A stretch of 36,807 bases of DNA from positions 1 to 36,807 of the forward strand of contig JAICYR010000013.1 of the NCBI GenBank assembly GCA_025934135.1, in the 5' to 3' direction. Positions 9,730-18,219 of the stretch are shown here, in pieces. The position numbers and the translations under genes were made by a program. Below the pieces are notes generated by a model. That model was given only the letters and a program-made list of their open reading frames with translations. It made no database searches and was not told the origin of the DNA. Positions within the stretch are counted from its first letter, which is position 1; the number at the start of each line of letters is the position of its first letter. This DNA comes from Acidobacteriaceae bacterium. GTDB lineage: Bacteria > Acidobacteriota > Terriglobia > Terriglobales > Acidobacteriaceae.

Positions 9730-10530
9730 ATGGCAACGAAGGCGGCTGAGGAGAAGATTTCCACATTTGACAACGACCGGATGAGGCAGGCGGCGGAGCT
9801 TTTGCTGAAGGCGCGGCGCGAAGTGATGCCGATTCATGAATTGCCGGAGAAGCTGCGGCCCGGCACGCTGGAAGAAGCCTATGCATTGCAGGACATGATG
9901 GCCGAGGGGCTGAGTCCCATTGGCGGTTGGAAAGTGGGCGCGCCCACGCCAGAGGCGACGCCGGTGTTTTCCGCGATGCCGCTGTGGGGAGGGTTTGCCG
10001 CGTCCGGCGACCGCATTGCCGGAGCGTTCAAGCGGCTTCGCGGCGTCGAGGCTGAAATCGCATTTCTGTTGGGAAAGGACCTTCCGCACCGGATCAAACC
10101 ATATTCACGCGAAGAGGTGGTGGACGCGATTGCCAGCGCGCATCCAGCGATTGAGCTGCTGGAGTCTGGGTACTTTGATGTGGACAAGGTTGACCGCTTG
10201 TCGCTGATCGGAGACCTGCAAATGAATGGTGGATTCGCGACCGGGGCGGCTGTACCGGGCTGGCGGGACTACGATCTTGCCGACGAGTCGGTAACGGTGA
10301 CGATTGACGGCAAAGTTGTCTTTGAGGGCAAGGCCTCAAATACCGCCGGGACCGATCTGCTGCGGATGGTGGTGTGGCTGGCGAACGAAGGCGCCCATCG
10401 CACGGGCGGGCTGAAATCCGGCCAGTGGATCACGACGGGAAGCTGGTCGGGTAAAGCGTTCGCCAAGGCGGGATCAAGCGTCGAGGCGCGCTTCTCGCGG
10501 TTCGGGGCTGTCAACCTCAAATTTGAGTAG
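9730..10530 (+). CDS. 2-keto-4-pentenoate hydratase (MhpD) / FAH-superfamily protein
   Basis: 266 aa from the chosen start, typical for MhpD-type 2-oxopent-4-enoate hydratases and their decarboxylase relatives, which act in meta-cleavage degradation of aromatics with a divalent metal. Family landmarks: [10 protein letters not shown] (about 66), the metal-site motif [15 protein letters not shown] (about 105-119) with two glutamates, and [11 protein letters not shown] (about 138) with another conserved glutamate. No other aromatic-catabolism gene is near, so the substrate is open; the fold is also used for unrelated 2-oxo acids. ATG 9730 has AGGAG ten bases upstream. An ATG at 9721 would place AGGAG only one base away, but TAATTT lies six bases before it, so a leaderless start there is possible. 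The stop overlaps the uxs stop on the other strand by 14 bases. Confidence 0.82.
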   Translation: MATKAAEEKISTFDNDRMRQAAELLLKARREVMPIHELPEKLRPGTLEEAYALQDMMAEGLSPIGGWKVGAPTPEATPVFSAMPLWGGFAASGDRIAGAFKRLRGVEAEIAFLLGKDLPHRIKPYSREEVVDAIASAHPAIELLESGYFDVDKVDRLSLIGDLQMNGGFATGAAVPGWRDYDLADESVTVTIDGKVVFEGKASNTAGTDLLRMVVWLANEGAHRTGGLKSGQWITTGSWSGKAFAKAGSSVEARFSRFGAVNLKFE

Positions 10531-11485
10531 AACGGCTGGCGGCGATTTCCTTTGCGCGCTGCTGGAAGTATTCGAGTGAACGCTGTAGGCCTTCGCGCAA
10601 CGGCACTTTGGGTGACCAGCCGAGCAGGTCGCGGGCTTTGGTGATGTCAGGCCTGCGGCGGGCGGGGTCATCGACCGGCAGCGGCTCGTAGCGGATGCGG
10701 CTTTTTGATCCCGTGACGGCCAACACTTCATGCGCGCATTCGAGGATGGTCCACTCGTCGGGATTGCCGATGTTCACGGGCAGGTGTTCGCCGGATTGAG
10801 ATAGCCGCAGGATGCCGTCGATGAGGTCTGACACATAGCAGAAGCTGCGCGTCTGCGAGCCGTCTCCGAAGACGGTGAGGTCATCGCCGAGCAGGGCCTG
10901 GGTCATGAAGTTGGAGATGACGCGGCCGTCCGTGGGCTGGAGGCGCGGGCCGTAGGTGTTGAAGATGCGGACCATGTGGGTATCGACGCCGTAATAGCGG
11001 TGGTAGGCCATGACGGCGGCTTCGGAAAAACGCTTCGACTCGTCATAGACAGAGCGCGGGCCGATGGGATTTACGCGGCCCCAGTACCTCTCCGGCTGCG
11101 GATGGACTTCGGGGTCTCCATAGCATTCGGAAGTGGAAGCGTGGAGGAATTTCGCGCCGGAATTTCGCGCGAGGTCGAGCATGTTGATGGTGCCGTAGGA
11201 GCCGACCTTCAGGGTCTCCGGCCCGAGGCGGGCGTAGTCGAAGGGACTGGCGGGCGAGGCAAAGTTAAAGACATAATCGAGGCCGCTGAGCTGGAGTGGC
11301 TGGCAAATGTCGTGTTCGATGAAGCTGAATTGCGGCGCGCGGCTGAGCGCCTCAAGGTTCGCCGAGTTGCCGGTGGCGTAGTTGTCGATGCCGATGACGC
11401 GGTGGCCTTCCGCGAGCAAAGCTTCGCAGAGATGAGAGCCGAGAAACCCGGCTGCTCCGCTTACCAATACAGATTTTTGGGCCAA
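10517..11485 (-). CDS. uxs: UDP-glucuronate decarboxylase (UDP-xylose synthase), extended SDR family
   Basis: 322 aa. Converts UDP-glucuronate to UDP-xylose with bound NAD+, using the product of the ugd gene directly upstream. Seen: Rossmann [11 protein letters not shown] (about 10-20), [11 protein letters not shown] (about 34), the substrate-site [16 protein letters not shown] (about 118-133), and the catalytic YDESK with Tyr147 and Lys151. The [20 protein letters not shown] block is diagnostic for UXS rather than dTDP-glucose dehydratase. The start is probably the TTG at 11485 (AGGGA about ten bases upstream), giving the normal SDR N-terminus AQKSVLVSG; the ORF is open further only inside ugd. 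There are 19 bases between the ugd stop and this start, so the two form one operon. Last gene of the nucleotide-sugar cluster. Confidence 0.9.
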   Translation of the reverse strand: MAQKSVLVSGAAGFLGSHLCEALLAEGHRVIGIDNYATGNSANLEALSRAPQFSFIEHDICQPLQLSGLDYVFNFASPASPFDYARLGPETLKVGSYGTINMLDLARNSGAKFLHASTSECYGDPEVHPQPERYWGRVNPIGPRSVYDESKRFSEAAVMAYHRYYGVDTHMVRIFNTYGPRLQPTDGRVISNFMTQALLGDDLTVFGDGSQTRSFCYVSDLIDGILRLSQSGEHLPVNIGNPDEWTILECAHEVLAVTGSKSRIRYEPLPVDDPARRRPDITKARDLLGWSPKVPLREGLQRSLEYFQQRAKEIAASRSTQI

Positions 11486-11504
11486 TGGAGGCAGTTCCCT
11501 TTCG

Positions 11505-12908
11505 CTATAGCTTGACCGCCTTGACGCCGGTCGCGAGAGACGGGCGGCCAACGCTGAAGTAGGTGAATCCCTTGCCGCTCATGACTTCGGGATCGAAGAG
11601 GTTGCGCCCATCGATGACGATGGGGTGCCGCAGGGCCTCCCTGAGCCGGTCGAGGTCGATGGCGGCAAACTCTTGCCAATCGCTCAGGACCAGAACCGCA
11701 TGAGCATCGGTCGCGGCTTCGTACATATCGGACACGTACTTGACGCGCGGGCCGGGCTCCAACACCTCTTTGGTGCGCTCCATGGCAGCCGGGTCAAAGA
11801 GCGTGACGGAGCAGCCCTCCTTAAGGAGCATGCGCACGATTTCAATCGCGGGAGACTCGCGGATGTCGTCGGTACCTCCCTTAAAAGCGAGGCCGAGGAC
11901 CGCGAGGCGCTTGCCGCGAAGGGTCCAGAGGGCGGAACGGATTTTGCGGAAGAAGAGCTTTTTCTGGTCGGCGTTGATCCGTTCGACCTCCGCCAGCAGA
12001 TCGAAATGATGGCCAAGCTGCTCGGCGACCCATCGAAACGCCGCGACGTCTTTGGGGAAGCAGGAGCCTCCATAGCCGATGCCGGCGCGAAGGAACCTGG
12101 GGCCGATGCGGTCGTCCATGCCCACGCCGCGTGCCACTTCCTCCACGTTGACGCCAGCCGCATCGCAAATGTTGGCGACGGCGTTGATGAAGGAGATCTT
12201 CATAGCGAGGAAGGCATTGGTGGCGTGCTTGGTGAGCTCCGCCGCGCGGGTGGACATTTGCAGCAGCGGAGGAGGGTTGTCCGCGCTGCGACTGCCGGGC
12301 ACGGCGCTGGGGCGGTCATAATAGGCACCGGAAGTGAGCGGCTCGTAAATCTGGCGCAGGAGATGGGCGGCGCGCTCGTTTTCCACTCCGATGACAATGC
12401 GATTGGGGTGAAGGAAATCAGTGACGGCTGTGCCTTCGCGGAGAAATTCGGGATTCGATACAACGTCGAATGTGTCGCGGGAAGCGCCGTTGCGTTCGAG
12501 CGTGCGGGTGATCCATTCGTTGGTGTAGACGGGGACGGTGCTTTTTTCGACGATGACCTTGTAGTTGTCGATGGAGCGGGCGATGGCGCTGGCCACGGCG
12601 TCCACATAGGAGAGATCGGCGTCGCCGTTATCGGACTGCGGTGTGCCAACTGCGATGAAAACGGCATCGGCCTGGCGGGTGGCTTCGTGGAGGTCGGTGG
12701 TGAATTCGATGCTTTCCTGCCGGAGGCGGCCAAGCATCTCCGGGAGGTACTCCTCGTGAATGGGGAGTCCACCGTCTTTGAGGAGGCGCACTTTCGCCTC
12801 GTCGTTGTCTACACAAATGACGCGGTGCCCCAGTTCGGCGAAACACGCTGCCGAGACGAGGCCCACATATCCAGAACCGACCACCGCAATACAAATTGGT
12901 TGCGCCAT
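11505..12908 (-). CDS. ugd: UDP-glucose 6-dehydrogenase
   Basis: 467 aa. Oxidises UDP-glucose to UDP-glucuronate in two NAD+-dependent steps, supplying Uxs. Motifs: N-terminal Rossmann [18 protein letters not shown] (residues 7-24), the EKSTVPV strand (about 121), the [11 protein letters not shown] loop (152-162), the central [18 protein letters not shown] helix (226-243) and the catalytic cysteine Cys283 in [10 protein letters not shown], then [17 protein letters not shown] in the UDP-binding domain. The ATG at 12908 is well supported by AAGGGA a few bases upstream. An insertion of about 20 residues rich in Pro/Ser/Arg (about 195-218) separates IYEPL from the central helix and is not in the usual enzyme. 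A 75-base gap from wbpE allows a separate promoter; TACAAT lies about 20 bases upstream of the start. Confidence 0.95.
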   Translation of the reverse strand: MAQPICIAVVGSGYVGLVSAACFAELGHRVICVDNDEAKVRLLKDGGLPIHEEYLPEMLGRLRQESIEFTTDLHEATRQADAVFIAVGTPQSDNGDADLSYVDAVASAIARSIDNYKVIVEKSTVPVYTNEWITRTLERNGASRDTFDVVSNPEFLREGTAVTDFLHPNRIVIGVENERAAHLLRQIYEPLTSGAYYDRPSAVPGSRSADNPPPLLQMSTRAAELTKHATNAFLAMKISFINAVANICDAAGVNVEEVARGVGMDDRIGPRFLRAGIGYGGSCFPKDVAAFRWVAEQLGHHFDLLAEVERINADQKKLFFRKIRSALWTLRGKRLAVLGLAFKGGTDDIRESPAIEIVRMLLKEGCSVTLFDPAAMERTKEVLEPGPRVKYVSDMYEAATDAHAVLVLSDWQEFAAIDLDRLREALRHPIVIDGRNLFDPEVMSGKGFTYFSVGRPSLATGVKAVKL

Positions 12909-12983
12909 AACGTCCCTTTTAGATGCTTATTGTAAGTCTCGATACGCTGTCTTCGTTTGCATCGGACAAAAATTTGATTTTCG

Positions 12984-14078
12984 TTATGTTCGGCCAGAAA
13001 TTACCCGGCGGAGAGCGGCGCAAATGCGGTCCTGGTCTCCGGCGCTGAGATAAGGGTGCATGGGCAGGCTCAGGACGCGGCGTGCGGCGGCTTCCGCGAC
13101 GGGAAAGCTGCCTTCCGGATATCCGAGATTTTGGAAGGCGGGTTGAAGATGGGCGGGCACGGGGTAATGGACTGCGGTGGGAATTCCCTGCTCGCGGAGC
13201 GACTCGGAGACGCGGTCTCGGTCGTCGAGCTCGATGGTGTATTGGGCGTAAACGCTGTGATTTTCCGGGTCGATAAACGGGGTCTGGACAAGTCCGCGCA
13301 GATGCTCGTTGTATCGGGCGGCGACGCGAGATCGGAGAAGCAGTTCCCTCTCGAAGACTTCAAGCTTGGCCAGCAGGACGGCGGCCTGGATGGTGTCGAG
13401 GCGTCCGTTAAGGCCCAAGCGGACGTGGCGGTATCGCGAGGCCTGACCGTGGTTGCGGATTTCCAGCATCGCGGCGGCGAGGGCGTCGTCGTTGGTGAAG
13501 CAGGCCCCTCCGTCGCCGTAAGCGCCCAGTGGCTTGGAAGGGAAAAAGCTGGTGCAGCCGATTGCTCCGAGGTTGCAGGACTGGCGGCCCTTGTAGGTGG
13601 CTCCGAAGCTCTGCGCGGCGTCCTCAACCACGGGCAGATCGCCGGCGGCGGCCTGAATGGGATCGATGTCGGCGCATTGGCCGTAAAGGGAAACGGGTAA
13701 AACGGCGCGGGTGCGAGGTGTGATGGCGACGGCAACACGGGAGGGGTCGAGGTTCCAGGTGCGCGGGTCGATGTCCACCAGGACGGGCTTTGCGCCGAGC
13801 AGCGCGATCATCTCTACTGTGGCGATGAAGGTGAAGGGCGAGGTGATGACTTCATCTCCGGGGCTGATGCCGAGCGCCATAAGCGCGATGAGCAGGGCGT
13901 CCGTGCCGCTGGCGCAGGAGATGCAATGGCGCGCCCCGGCGCGCTGGGCCAGCGCCGTCTCAATCTCCCGCACTTCGGGGCCGAGGATGAACTGGCCGTG
14001 TTCAAGGACCGCCTGGATGCGGGCATCGATGCTCGGCTGAAGCATCCGGTATTGCGCTTTGAGGTCGATAAATTCCAT
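12984..14078 (-). CDS. wbpE: UDP-2-acetamido-2-deoxy-3-oxoglucuronate aminotransferase, WbpE-type (DegT/DnrJ/EryC1/StrS)
   Basis: 364 aa PLP-dependent sugar aminotransferase. WbpE transfers an amino group from glutamate to C3 of UDP-3-oxo-GlcNAcA in the route to diacetylated mannuronic/glucuronic acid sugars of O-antigens. Close agreement with Pseudomonas WbpE is visible along the chain: EFIDLKAQ at the N-terminus, HGQFILGPEV (28-37), ISCASGTDAL (53-62), LPVSLYGQCADID (127-139), VEDAAQSFGA (151-160), SFFPSKPLGAYGDGGA with the PLP lysine Lys182, and YAQYTIELDD. The ATG overlaps the wbpA stop by one base (TGATG), a mark of translational coupling. The oxidase WbpB and acetyltransferase WbpD are not in the window, so the 3-oxo substrate must come from elsewhere or the enzyme serves another 3-amino sugar. 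Confidence 0.9.
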   Translation of the reverse strand: MEFIDLKAQYRMLQPSIDARIQAVLEHGQFILGPEVREIETALAQRAGARHCISCASGTDALLIALMALGISPGDEVITSPFTFIATVEMIALLGAKPVLVDIDPRTWNLDPSRVAVAITPRTRAVLPVSLYGQCADIDPIQAAAGDLPVVEDAAQSFGATYKGRQSCNLGAIGCTSFFPSKPLGAYGDGGACFTNDDALAAAMLEIRNHGQASRYRHVRLGLNGRLDTIQAAVLLAKLEVFERELLLRSRVAARYNEHLRGLVQTPFIDPENHSVYAQYTIELDDRDRVSESLREQGIPTAVHYPVPAHLQPAFQNLGYPEGSFPVAEAAARRVLSLPMHPYLSAGDQDRICAALRRVISGRT

Positions 14079-15430
14079 CAGCAGTGGACAATTTTTTCTG
14101 ACTGGATGCCGCTGGTCGCGTTGCGCGTGTCGATGACGAGCTTCGATTCGGCGACGATGCGCGGGTAGTCGTAACTAGAGTGGTCGGTGACGATGAGGAG
14201 GGCATCGTATTGGGCGAGATTCTCCAGCGGAGTGTTTTCCATGTTGAGGTCGTAGTGGCGTCCGCGCCCGACGTGCGCAAAATAGGGGTCATTATAGGAA
14301 ACGATGGCTCCGCGCTTGCGCAGGAGTTCGATGATGACTAGCGCGGGAGACTCGCGCAGATCATCCACGTCCTTCTTGTAGGCGACGCCGAGCACCAAGA
14401 CTTTTGATCCCTTGAGCGGCTTGCCGTGTTCGTTGAGGGCGGCGATGGTCTGGTCGAGGACGAAGTAAGGCATGTTGCTGTTGACCTCGCCCGCGAGTTC
14501 GATGAAGCGCGTGTGGAAGTCGAACTGCTTCGCCTTCCATGAAAGATAAAACGGATCGATGGGAATGCAGTGGCCACCCAGGCCCGGTCCAGGATAAAAA
14601 GCCTGAAAGCCGAAGGGTTTGGTTTTGGCGGCGTGGATCACTTCGAAAAGATCGATGTCCATGCGCAGGCAGAGCTGCTTAAGTTCGTTGACCAGCGCGA
14701 TGTTGACGCAGCGGTAGATGTTTTCGAGCAGCTTGGTCATTTCCGCCGCGGCGGCAGAGGAGACGGGGACGGTCTGGTTGAAAATAGTGCCGTAAACAGC
14801 GGAGGCAAGATCCAGCGCGACGGGGCCGCAGCCTCCGATCACCTTGGGGATGTCGCGGCGCGCCACCGTCTCATTGCCGGGGTCCTCGCGCTCGGGCGAA
14901 AAGGCGACGTAAAAACCCGACGTGTCCGCATCGCGCGAGGCACGCAGGCCGGAGGCGTTTCCTTGTTCGAGGAGCGGGACGACGATTTCCTCGGTTGTGC
15001 CGGGGTAGGTTGTGCTTTCGAGAACAATTAGCTGGCCCTGCCGGATGTGCGGGGCCATGGCGCGTAGAGTGCCGGTGATGTAGCTGAGATCAGGCTCGTG
15101 GTGTTCGTTAAGCGGCGTGGGCACACAGATGATGACCACATCCACTTGGGCGATTTGGCTGTAATCGGAGGTGGCGCGGAAGCCGCTTCGCTGGGCCGCC
15201 TGAACTTCTTCGCCGGGAATGCGGACGATATAGGAGCCACCCGCATTCAGCGCGTCGACTTTTTGGCGGTCCACGTCGAATCCAGTTACCGAGAATCGCT
15301 GTTCGCTGAAGAGGAGGGCGAGCGGGAGCCCGACATATCCCATGCCGATGATTCCGATGCGGGCCTGCCGGCCCGCGATCTTCGTCTTAAGTCCGGCTGA
15401 TATCAGCGGGATACTGTCTGCGGATTGCAT
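14078..15430 (-). CDS. wbpA: UDP-N-acetylglucosamine 6-dehydrogenase, WbpA-type nucleotide sugar dehydrogenase
   Basis: 450 aa. Oxidises C6 of UDP-GlcNAc to UDP-GlcNAcA using NAD+, the first step of the WbpA-B-E-D route. Motifs: Rossmann IGIIGMGYVGLPLALLFS (25-42), IICVPTPLNEHHEPDLSYI (100-118), VLESTTYPGTTEE (136-148), FSPEREDPGN (177-186), KLLENIYRCVNIALVNEL (233-250) and the catalytic Cys288 in GPGLGGHCIPIDPFYL, which is the WbpA rather than Ugd form. The start was taken as ATG 15430, eleven bases after a TAAAAT element; the frame stays open to a TTG at 15490 and includes another ATG at 15451, so the N-terminus is uncertain by up to 20 residues. First gene of the cluster, divergent from a small membrane-protein gene. 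Confidence 0.92.
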   Translation of the reverse strand: MQSADSIPLISAGLKTKIAGRQARIGIIGMGYVGLPLALLFSEQRFSVTGFDVDRQKVDALNAGGSYIVRIPGEEVQAAQRSGFRATSDYSQIAQVDVVIICVPTPLNEHHEPDLSYITGTLRAMAPHIRQGQLIVLESTTYPGTTEEIVVPLLEQGNASGLRASRDADTSGFYVAFSPEREDPGNETVARRDIPKVIGGCGPVALDLASAVYGTIFNQTVPVSSAAAAEMTKLLENIYRCVNIALVNELKQLCLRMDIDLFEVIHAAKTKPFGFQAFYPGPGLGGHCIPIDPFYLSWKAKQFDFHTRFIELAGEVNSNMPYFVLDQTIAALNEHGKPLKGSKVLVLGVAYKKDVDDLRESPALVIIELLRKRGAIVSYNDPYFAHVGRGRHYDLNMENTPLENLAQYDALLIVTDHSSYDYPRIVAESKLVIDTRNATSGIQSEKIVHC

Positions 15431-15441
15431 CGTAAACGACG

Positions 15442-15447
15442 ATTTTA
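15442..15447 (-). promoter_or_regulatory. Putative -10 element upstream of wbpA
   Basis: TAAAAT on the minus strand, eleven bases before the proposed wbpA ATG. It would give a transcript with a leader of only a few bases. No convincing -35 element is visible. Confidence 0.3.
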
Positions 15448-15534
15448 GCATTGAGGCGGTCTTCTTCAGGAGGCGCACGGCGCAGCACAACCTTCTCCGC
15501 GCGGCTACATTCTCATAGGAAAAGGGGGAACACC

Positions 15535-15750
15535 ATGCCGGATTTTGTTACGGAAATGAAGAAAGAATTCACGATGGGCGAGAAGGAAGAGAACATTCGC
15601 TACGCCATTGGCTCAGCAGCGGCGGCAGCCGCGATTTTTGCTCCGCTGAGCTATCCTTGGAAAGCCGTCCTCGCGGCGGTCGCAGCCGAAACCATACTCA
15701 CGGGAATCTATGGGGTTTCTCCCATCAGACAGCTAACAAAAGCAGCATAA
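15535..15750 (+). CDS. Small membrane protein, DUF2892 / YgaP-transmembrane-like, 71 aa
   Basis: Starts at ATG 15535 behind a strong AGGGGGA Shine-Dalgarno sequence six bases away. A charged amphipathic N-terminus (MPDFVTEMKKEFTMGEKEEN) leads into NIRYAIGSAAAAAAIFAPLS and a second hydrophobic hairpin ending LTGIYGVSPIRQLTK. This two-helix layout, with Asn-Ile/Val-x-x at the start and LTG-x-x-G-x-(C/S)P-x-x-x-L at the end, is the pattern of the DUF2892 membrane module also found at the C-terminus of YgaP; here the usual Cys of GxCP is Ser. No function is established for the stand-alone form. It is followed within about 20 bases by a strong terminator, so it is a single-gene unit. Confidence 0.75.
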   Translation: MPDFVTEMKKEFTMGEKEENIRYAIGSAAAAAAIFAPLSYPWKAVLAAVAAETILTGIYGVSPIRQLTKAA

Positions 15751-15772
15751 TATCCAGCCTGTCAGAATGCGC

Positions 15773-15809
15773 GCATGAGGTCCGCCCCGTCGGGCCTCAT
15801 GCCTTTTTT
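15773..15809 (+). terminator. Rho-independent terminator after the DUF2892-like gene
   Basis: An 11-bp stem (GCATGAGGTCC at 15773-15783 with GGGCCTCATGC at 15792-15802, one G-U pair) with an 8-base loop, then C and six T (15804-15809). This is a textbook intrinsic terminator for the plus strand. Confidence 0.9.
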
Positions 15810-15929
15810 GCACCGTCCTCACTCAGCAAGCTCAAGCGGGGCACCCGTCGGTAAATCCTTGAAAACTGCGTCGCAGCAATCCGGCCACTGGATTTTCAGC
15901 GTCTTAGCCGAGAGAGGTGACCTTTCACA

Positions 15930-18218
15930 ATGTACGAGGAAAACGAACCTTTGCTGATTCAGTTGGACCCTCGCGGCCAGAATCTTCACATCAGCGGAGG
16001 GAGGACCGTTCTGGTCTCGGCGCGCGATGGCTCCATTGATGGCGACGGGCTTCAGGGGCTCTGGACGCTGAATACGCGGCTGCTCTCGCGCTATCGCTGC
16101 GAAGTCGGCCTTCGCAAGCCGACGTTGAGCGTACTCTCGACTTTGGAACAGAACCGTTCCATCGGCTATTTCATTTTTGCGCCAACCGAGTGCCGGAGGC
16201 AGAAGGTTCCGGGATGCGACCCCGCCCAGAATTCTGTAGAAATCAAAATTGATCGCGCAGTTGGTGACGGGCTTCTGGAACACGTCACGCTGACGAACCA
16301 CACGCTGCTGGAAACGTCATTTGTGCTGAGTCTCAGGATCAGCGCGGATTTTGCGGACATTATTGAGGCGTCGGAGCCGCGCAGGCAAAGGGGCAGAATC
16401 ACGAAGAAGTGGCGGGCGGGAAACGAGGGCTGCACGCTGGCTTTCGACTACCGGGTCACACACGGCTACAAACATCAGGGCGAGTCGGGCAAAGCGAGCA
16501 TTCATCGCGGTGTCCGGCTACTGGTCAAAAACGACCAGCAACCGCCTAGGTATAGCGGGATGCGGTTACGCTTTCAGATCGGACTGAAGCCCCGGCAGCA
16601 GTGGCACGCCACTCTCGTCTGGACGGCGCAGGTGGAGGGCCACGACCTGCCGCTGCCCGATGATTCGGAAAGAGTGCGGAAGCACGATTTATTTCTGGCG
16701 GATTGCGCGCGACATGAAGCGCCGGAGGTGCGGTCGCTCGCGCCATTGGTGATCCGCACGGCGCGGCAGGCCACGGCTGACCTGGCGGCGCTGCGTCTGT
16801 ACGACCTGGACAGCGAAGGCGAGTTCGGGGAGCGCTGGATCCCGGCGGCTGGGATTCCCACGTATATGGGCCTGTTCTCGCGCGATACCTTGTTCGCCTC
16901 GCGGCAAGCCGCAACGCTGAGCACAGATATGCTGCGAGGCACGCTGGCAGAACTGGCGGGACAACTCGGCACACGTACCAGCGATTGGCGCGACGAACAA
17001 CCGGGGCGAGTGATTCACGAAATCCATTCCGGCCCGCTGTCGCAGCTTAACTACACGCCGCACGGGAGGTATTTCGGCGGAGAAACCGGCTCCCTTTTCT
17101 ATGGCGCAGCGGTGGCCGATCTGTGGCACTGGACGGGAAACAAAGAGGCCGTAAAGCCTTTCATTGAACCGGCGCTGCGCGCGCTCGAGTGGGCGGACAA
17201 GTACAGCCTGGACCAGAGCGGATTCTACAAGTACCAGACCCGCTCGGAGCAGGGTGAAAAGAACCAGGGCTGGAAAGATTCGGATGACGCAATTGTCTAT
17301 CCGGACGGGTCGCAGGTGGAGGATCCGCTGGGGACCTGCGAAATGCAGGGCTGCGCGTATGCCTCGAAGCTCGCGCTGGCCGGAGTGCTGTGGGCAATGG
17401 ACGACCGGAAGACCTCGCGGAGGCTGGTAAAGGAGGCGCGGGAGCTGAAGAAGCGGTTCAATGAGTTTTTCTGGATGCCGGAGGACGAGTTCATCGCCAT
17501 GGGGATCGACAAGAACAACAAACAAATTGAGTCGGTCGCTTCGAACGCAGGTCATTGCCTGCAATACGGGATCGTCGATGATCGCTACAAGAAGGCGGTA
17601 GGACGACGATTGATGGCTGATGATCTGTTTTCCGGATGGGGCATTCGCACGCTCTCGTCTAAGCATCCTTCGTTCAATCCGTTCTCCTACCATTGCGGGT
17701 CGGTGTGGCCGGTGGAGAACGGCGAGATGGTGGCCGCGCTGGCAAAATGCGGGCTGGTGGAGGAGATGCACCGGCTGGCGAAGGGCTTTTTTGAGGCGGC
17801 TGCGCTGTTTCGTTATTTCCGGTTGCCGGAGGTCTTCTCCGGCCATCAGCGCGATGAGGCACATCCTTTTCCGGCGCTGTATCCCAAGACGAATTCGCCG
17901 CAGGCGTGGTCGGCCTCGGCGGTATTTCTGACGTTGCAGGCGATGCTTGGGATTCAGCCGTATGCTCCAGAGGAGCTGCTGCTGCTTGATCCGCACCTGC
18001 CGGAGTGGCTGCCGGAACTCACGCTGCGTGGGCTGCGTGTGGGCAAGTCGCGGGTGTCGATCCGGTTCAGGCGTGAAGATTCGGGCGTGACGGAATTCGA
18101 GTCTGTCGAGAGCGAGGGGCCGCTGCGGGTGCTGCGCCATAAAGACCCGTGGTCAATGGTGACTGGACCGGCGGAGAAAATCCAGGACAAGATGTCGGCC
18201 CTGAAGCGGACGGCATAG
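15930..18218 (+). CDS. Glycogen-debranching-type amylo-alpha-1,6-glucosidase (GDE_N + six-hairpin glycosidase domain)
   Basis: 762 aa, no signal peptide. The N-terminal 220 residues are a beta-rich domain of the GDE_N type (TLNTRLLSRYRCEV, HVTLTNHTLLETSFVLSLRISADFADIIE at about 115-145). The C-terminal part is an (alpha/alpha)6 glycosidase-like domain with AAGIPTYMGLFSRDTLFASRQ (about 307), HEIHSGPLSQLNYTPHGRYF (about 364), KNQGWKDSDDAIVYPDG (about 446), NPFSYHCGSVWPVENGEM (about 588) and LPEVFSGH (about 633). This is the layout of bacterial amylo-alpha-1,6-glucosidase family proteins that trim alpha-1,6 branches of glycogen or act on related glycans; the exact substrate cannot be told from sequence. 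AGGTGA lies about ten bases before the ATG. Its stop is one base from the stop of the convergent permease gene. Confidence 0.85.
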   Translation: MYEENEPLLIQLDPRGQNLHISGGRTVLVSARDGSIDGDGLQGLWTLNTRLLSRYRCEVGLRKPTLSVLSTLEQNRSIGYFIFAPTECRRQKVPGCDPAQNSVEIKIDRAVGDGLLEHVTLTNHTLLETSFVLSLRISADFADIIEASEPRRQRGRITKKWRAGNEGCTLAFDYRVTHGYKHQGESGKASIHRGVRLLVKNDQQPPRYSGMRLRFQIGLKPRQQWHATLVWTAQVEGHDLPLPDDSERVRKHDLFLADCARHEAPEVRSLAPLVIRTARQATADLAALRLYDLDSEGEFGERWIPAAGIPTYMGLFSRDTLFASRQAATLSTDMLRGTLAELAGQLGTRTSDWRDEQPGRVIHEIHSGPLSQLNYTPHGRYFGGETGSLFYGAAVADLWHWTGNKEAVKPFIEPALRALEWADKYSLDQSGFYKYQTRSEQGEKNQGWKDSDDAIVYPDGSQVEDPLGTCEMQGCAYASKLALAGVLWAMDDRKTSRRLVKEARELKKRFNEFFWMPEDEFIAMGIDKNNKQIESVASNAGHCLQYGIVDDRYKKAVGRRLMADDLFSGWGIRTLSSKHPSFNPFSYHCGSVWPVENGEMVAALAKCGLVEEMHRLAKGFFEAAALFRYFRLPEVFSGHQRDEAHPFPALYPKTNSPQAWSASAVFLTLQAMLGIQPYAPEELLLLDPHLPEWLPELTLRGLRVGKSRVSIRFRREDSGVTEFESVESEGPLRVLRHKDPWSMVTGPAEKIQDKMSALKRTA

Positions 18219-18219
18219 A

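Noticed and set aside
11625-12935. Long plus-strand open frame (436 codons) opposite ugd
   Set aside because: Gly/Ala/Asp/Val-rich translation with no domain; ugd on the other strand has complete catalytic motifs.
16689-18140. Long minus-strand open frame (483 codons) opposite the debranching enzyme
   Set aside because: Composition is rich in Arg, His, Leu and Gln without any motif, and the plus-strand frame is a clear enzyme; it is an antisense shadow of GC-rich coding.
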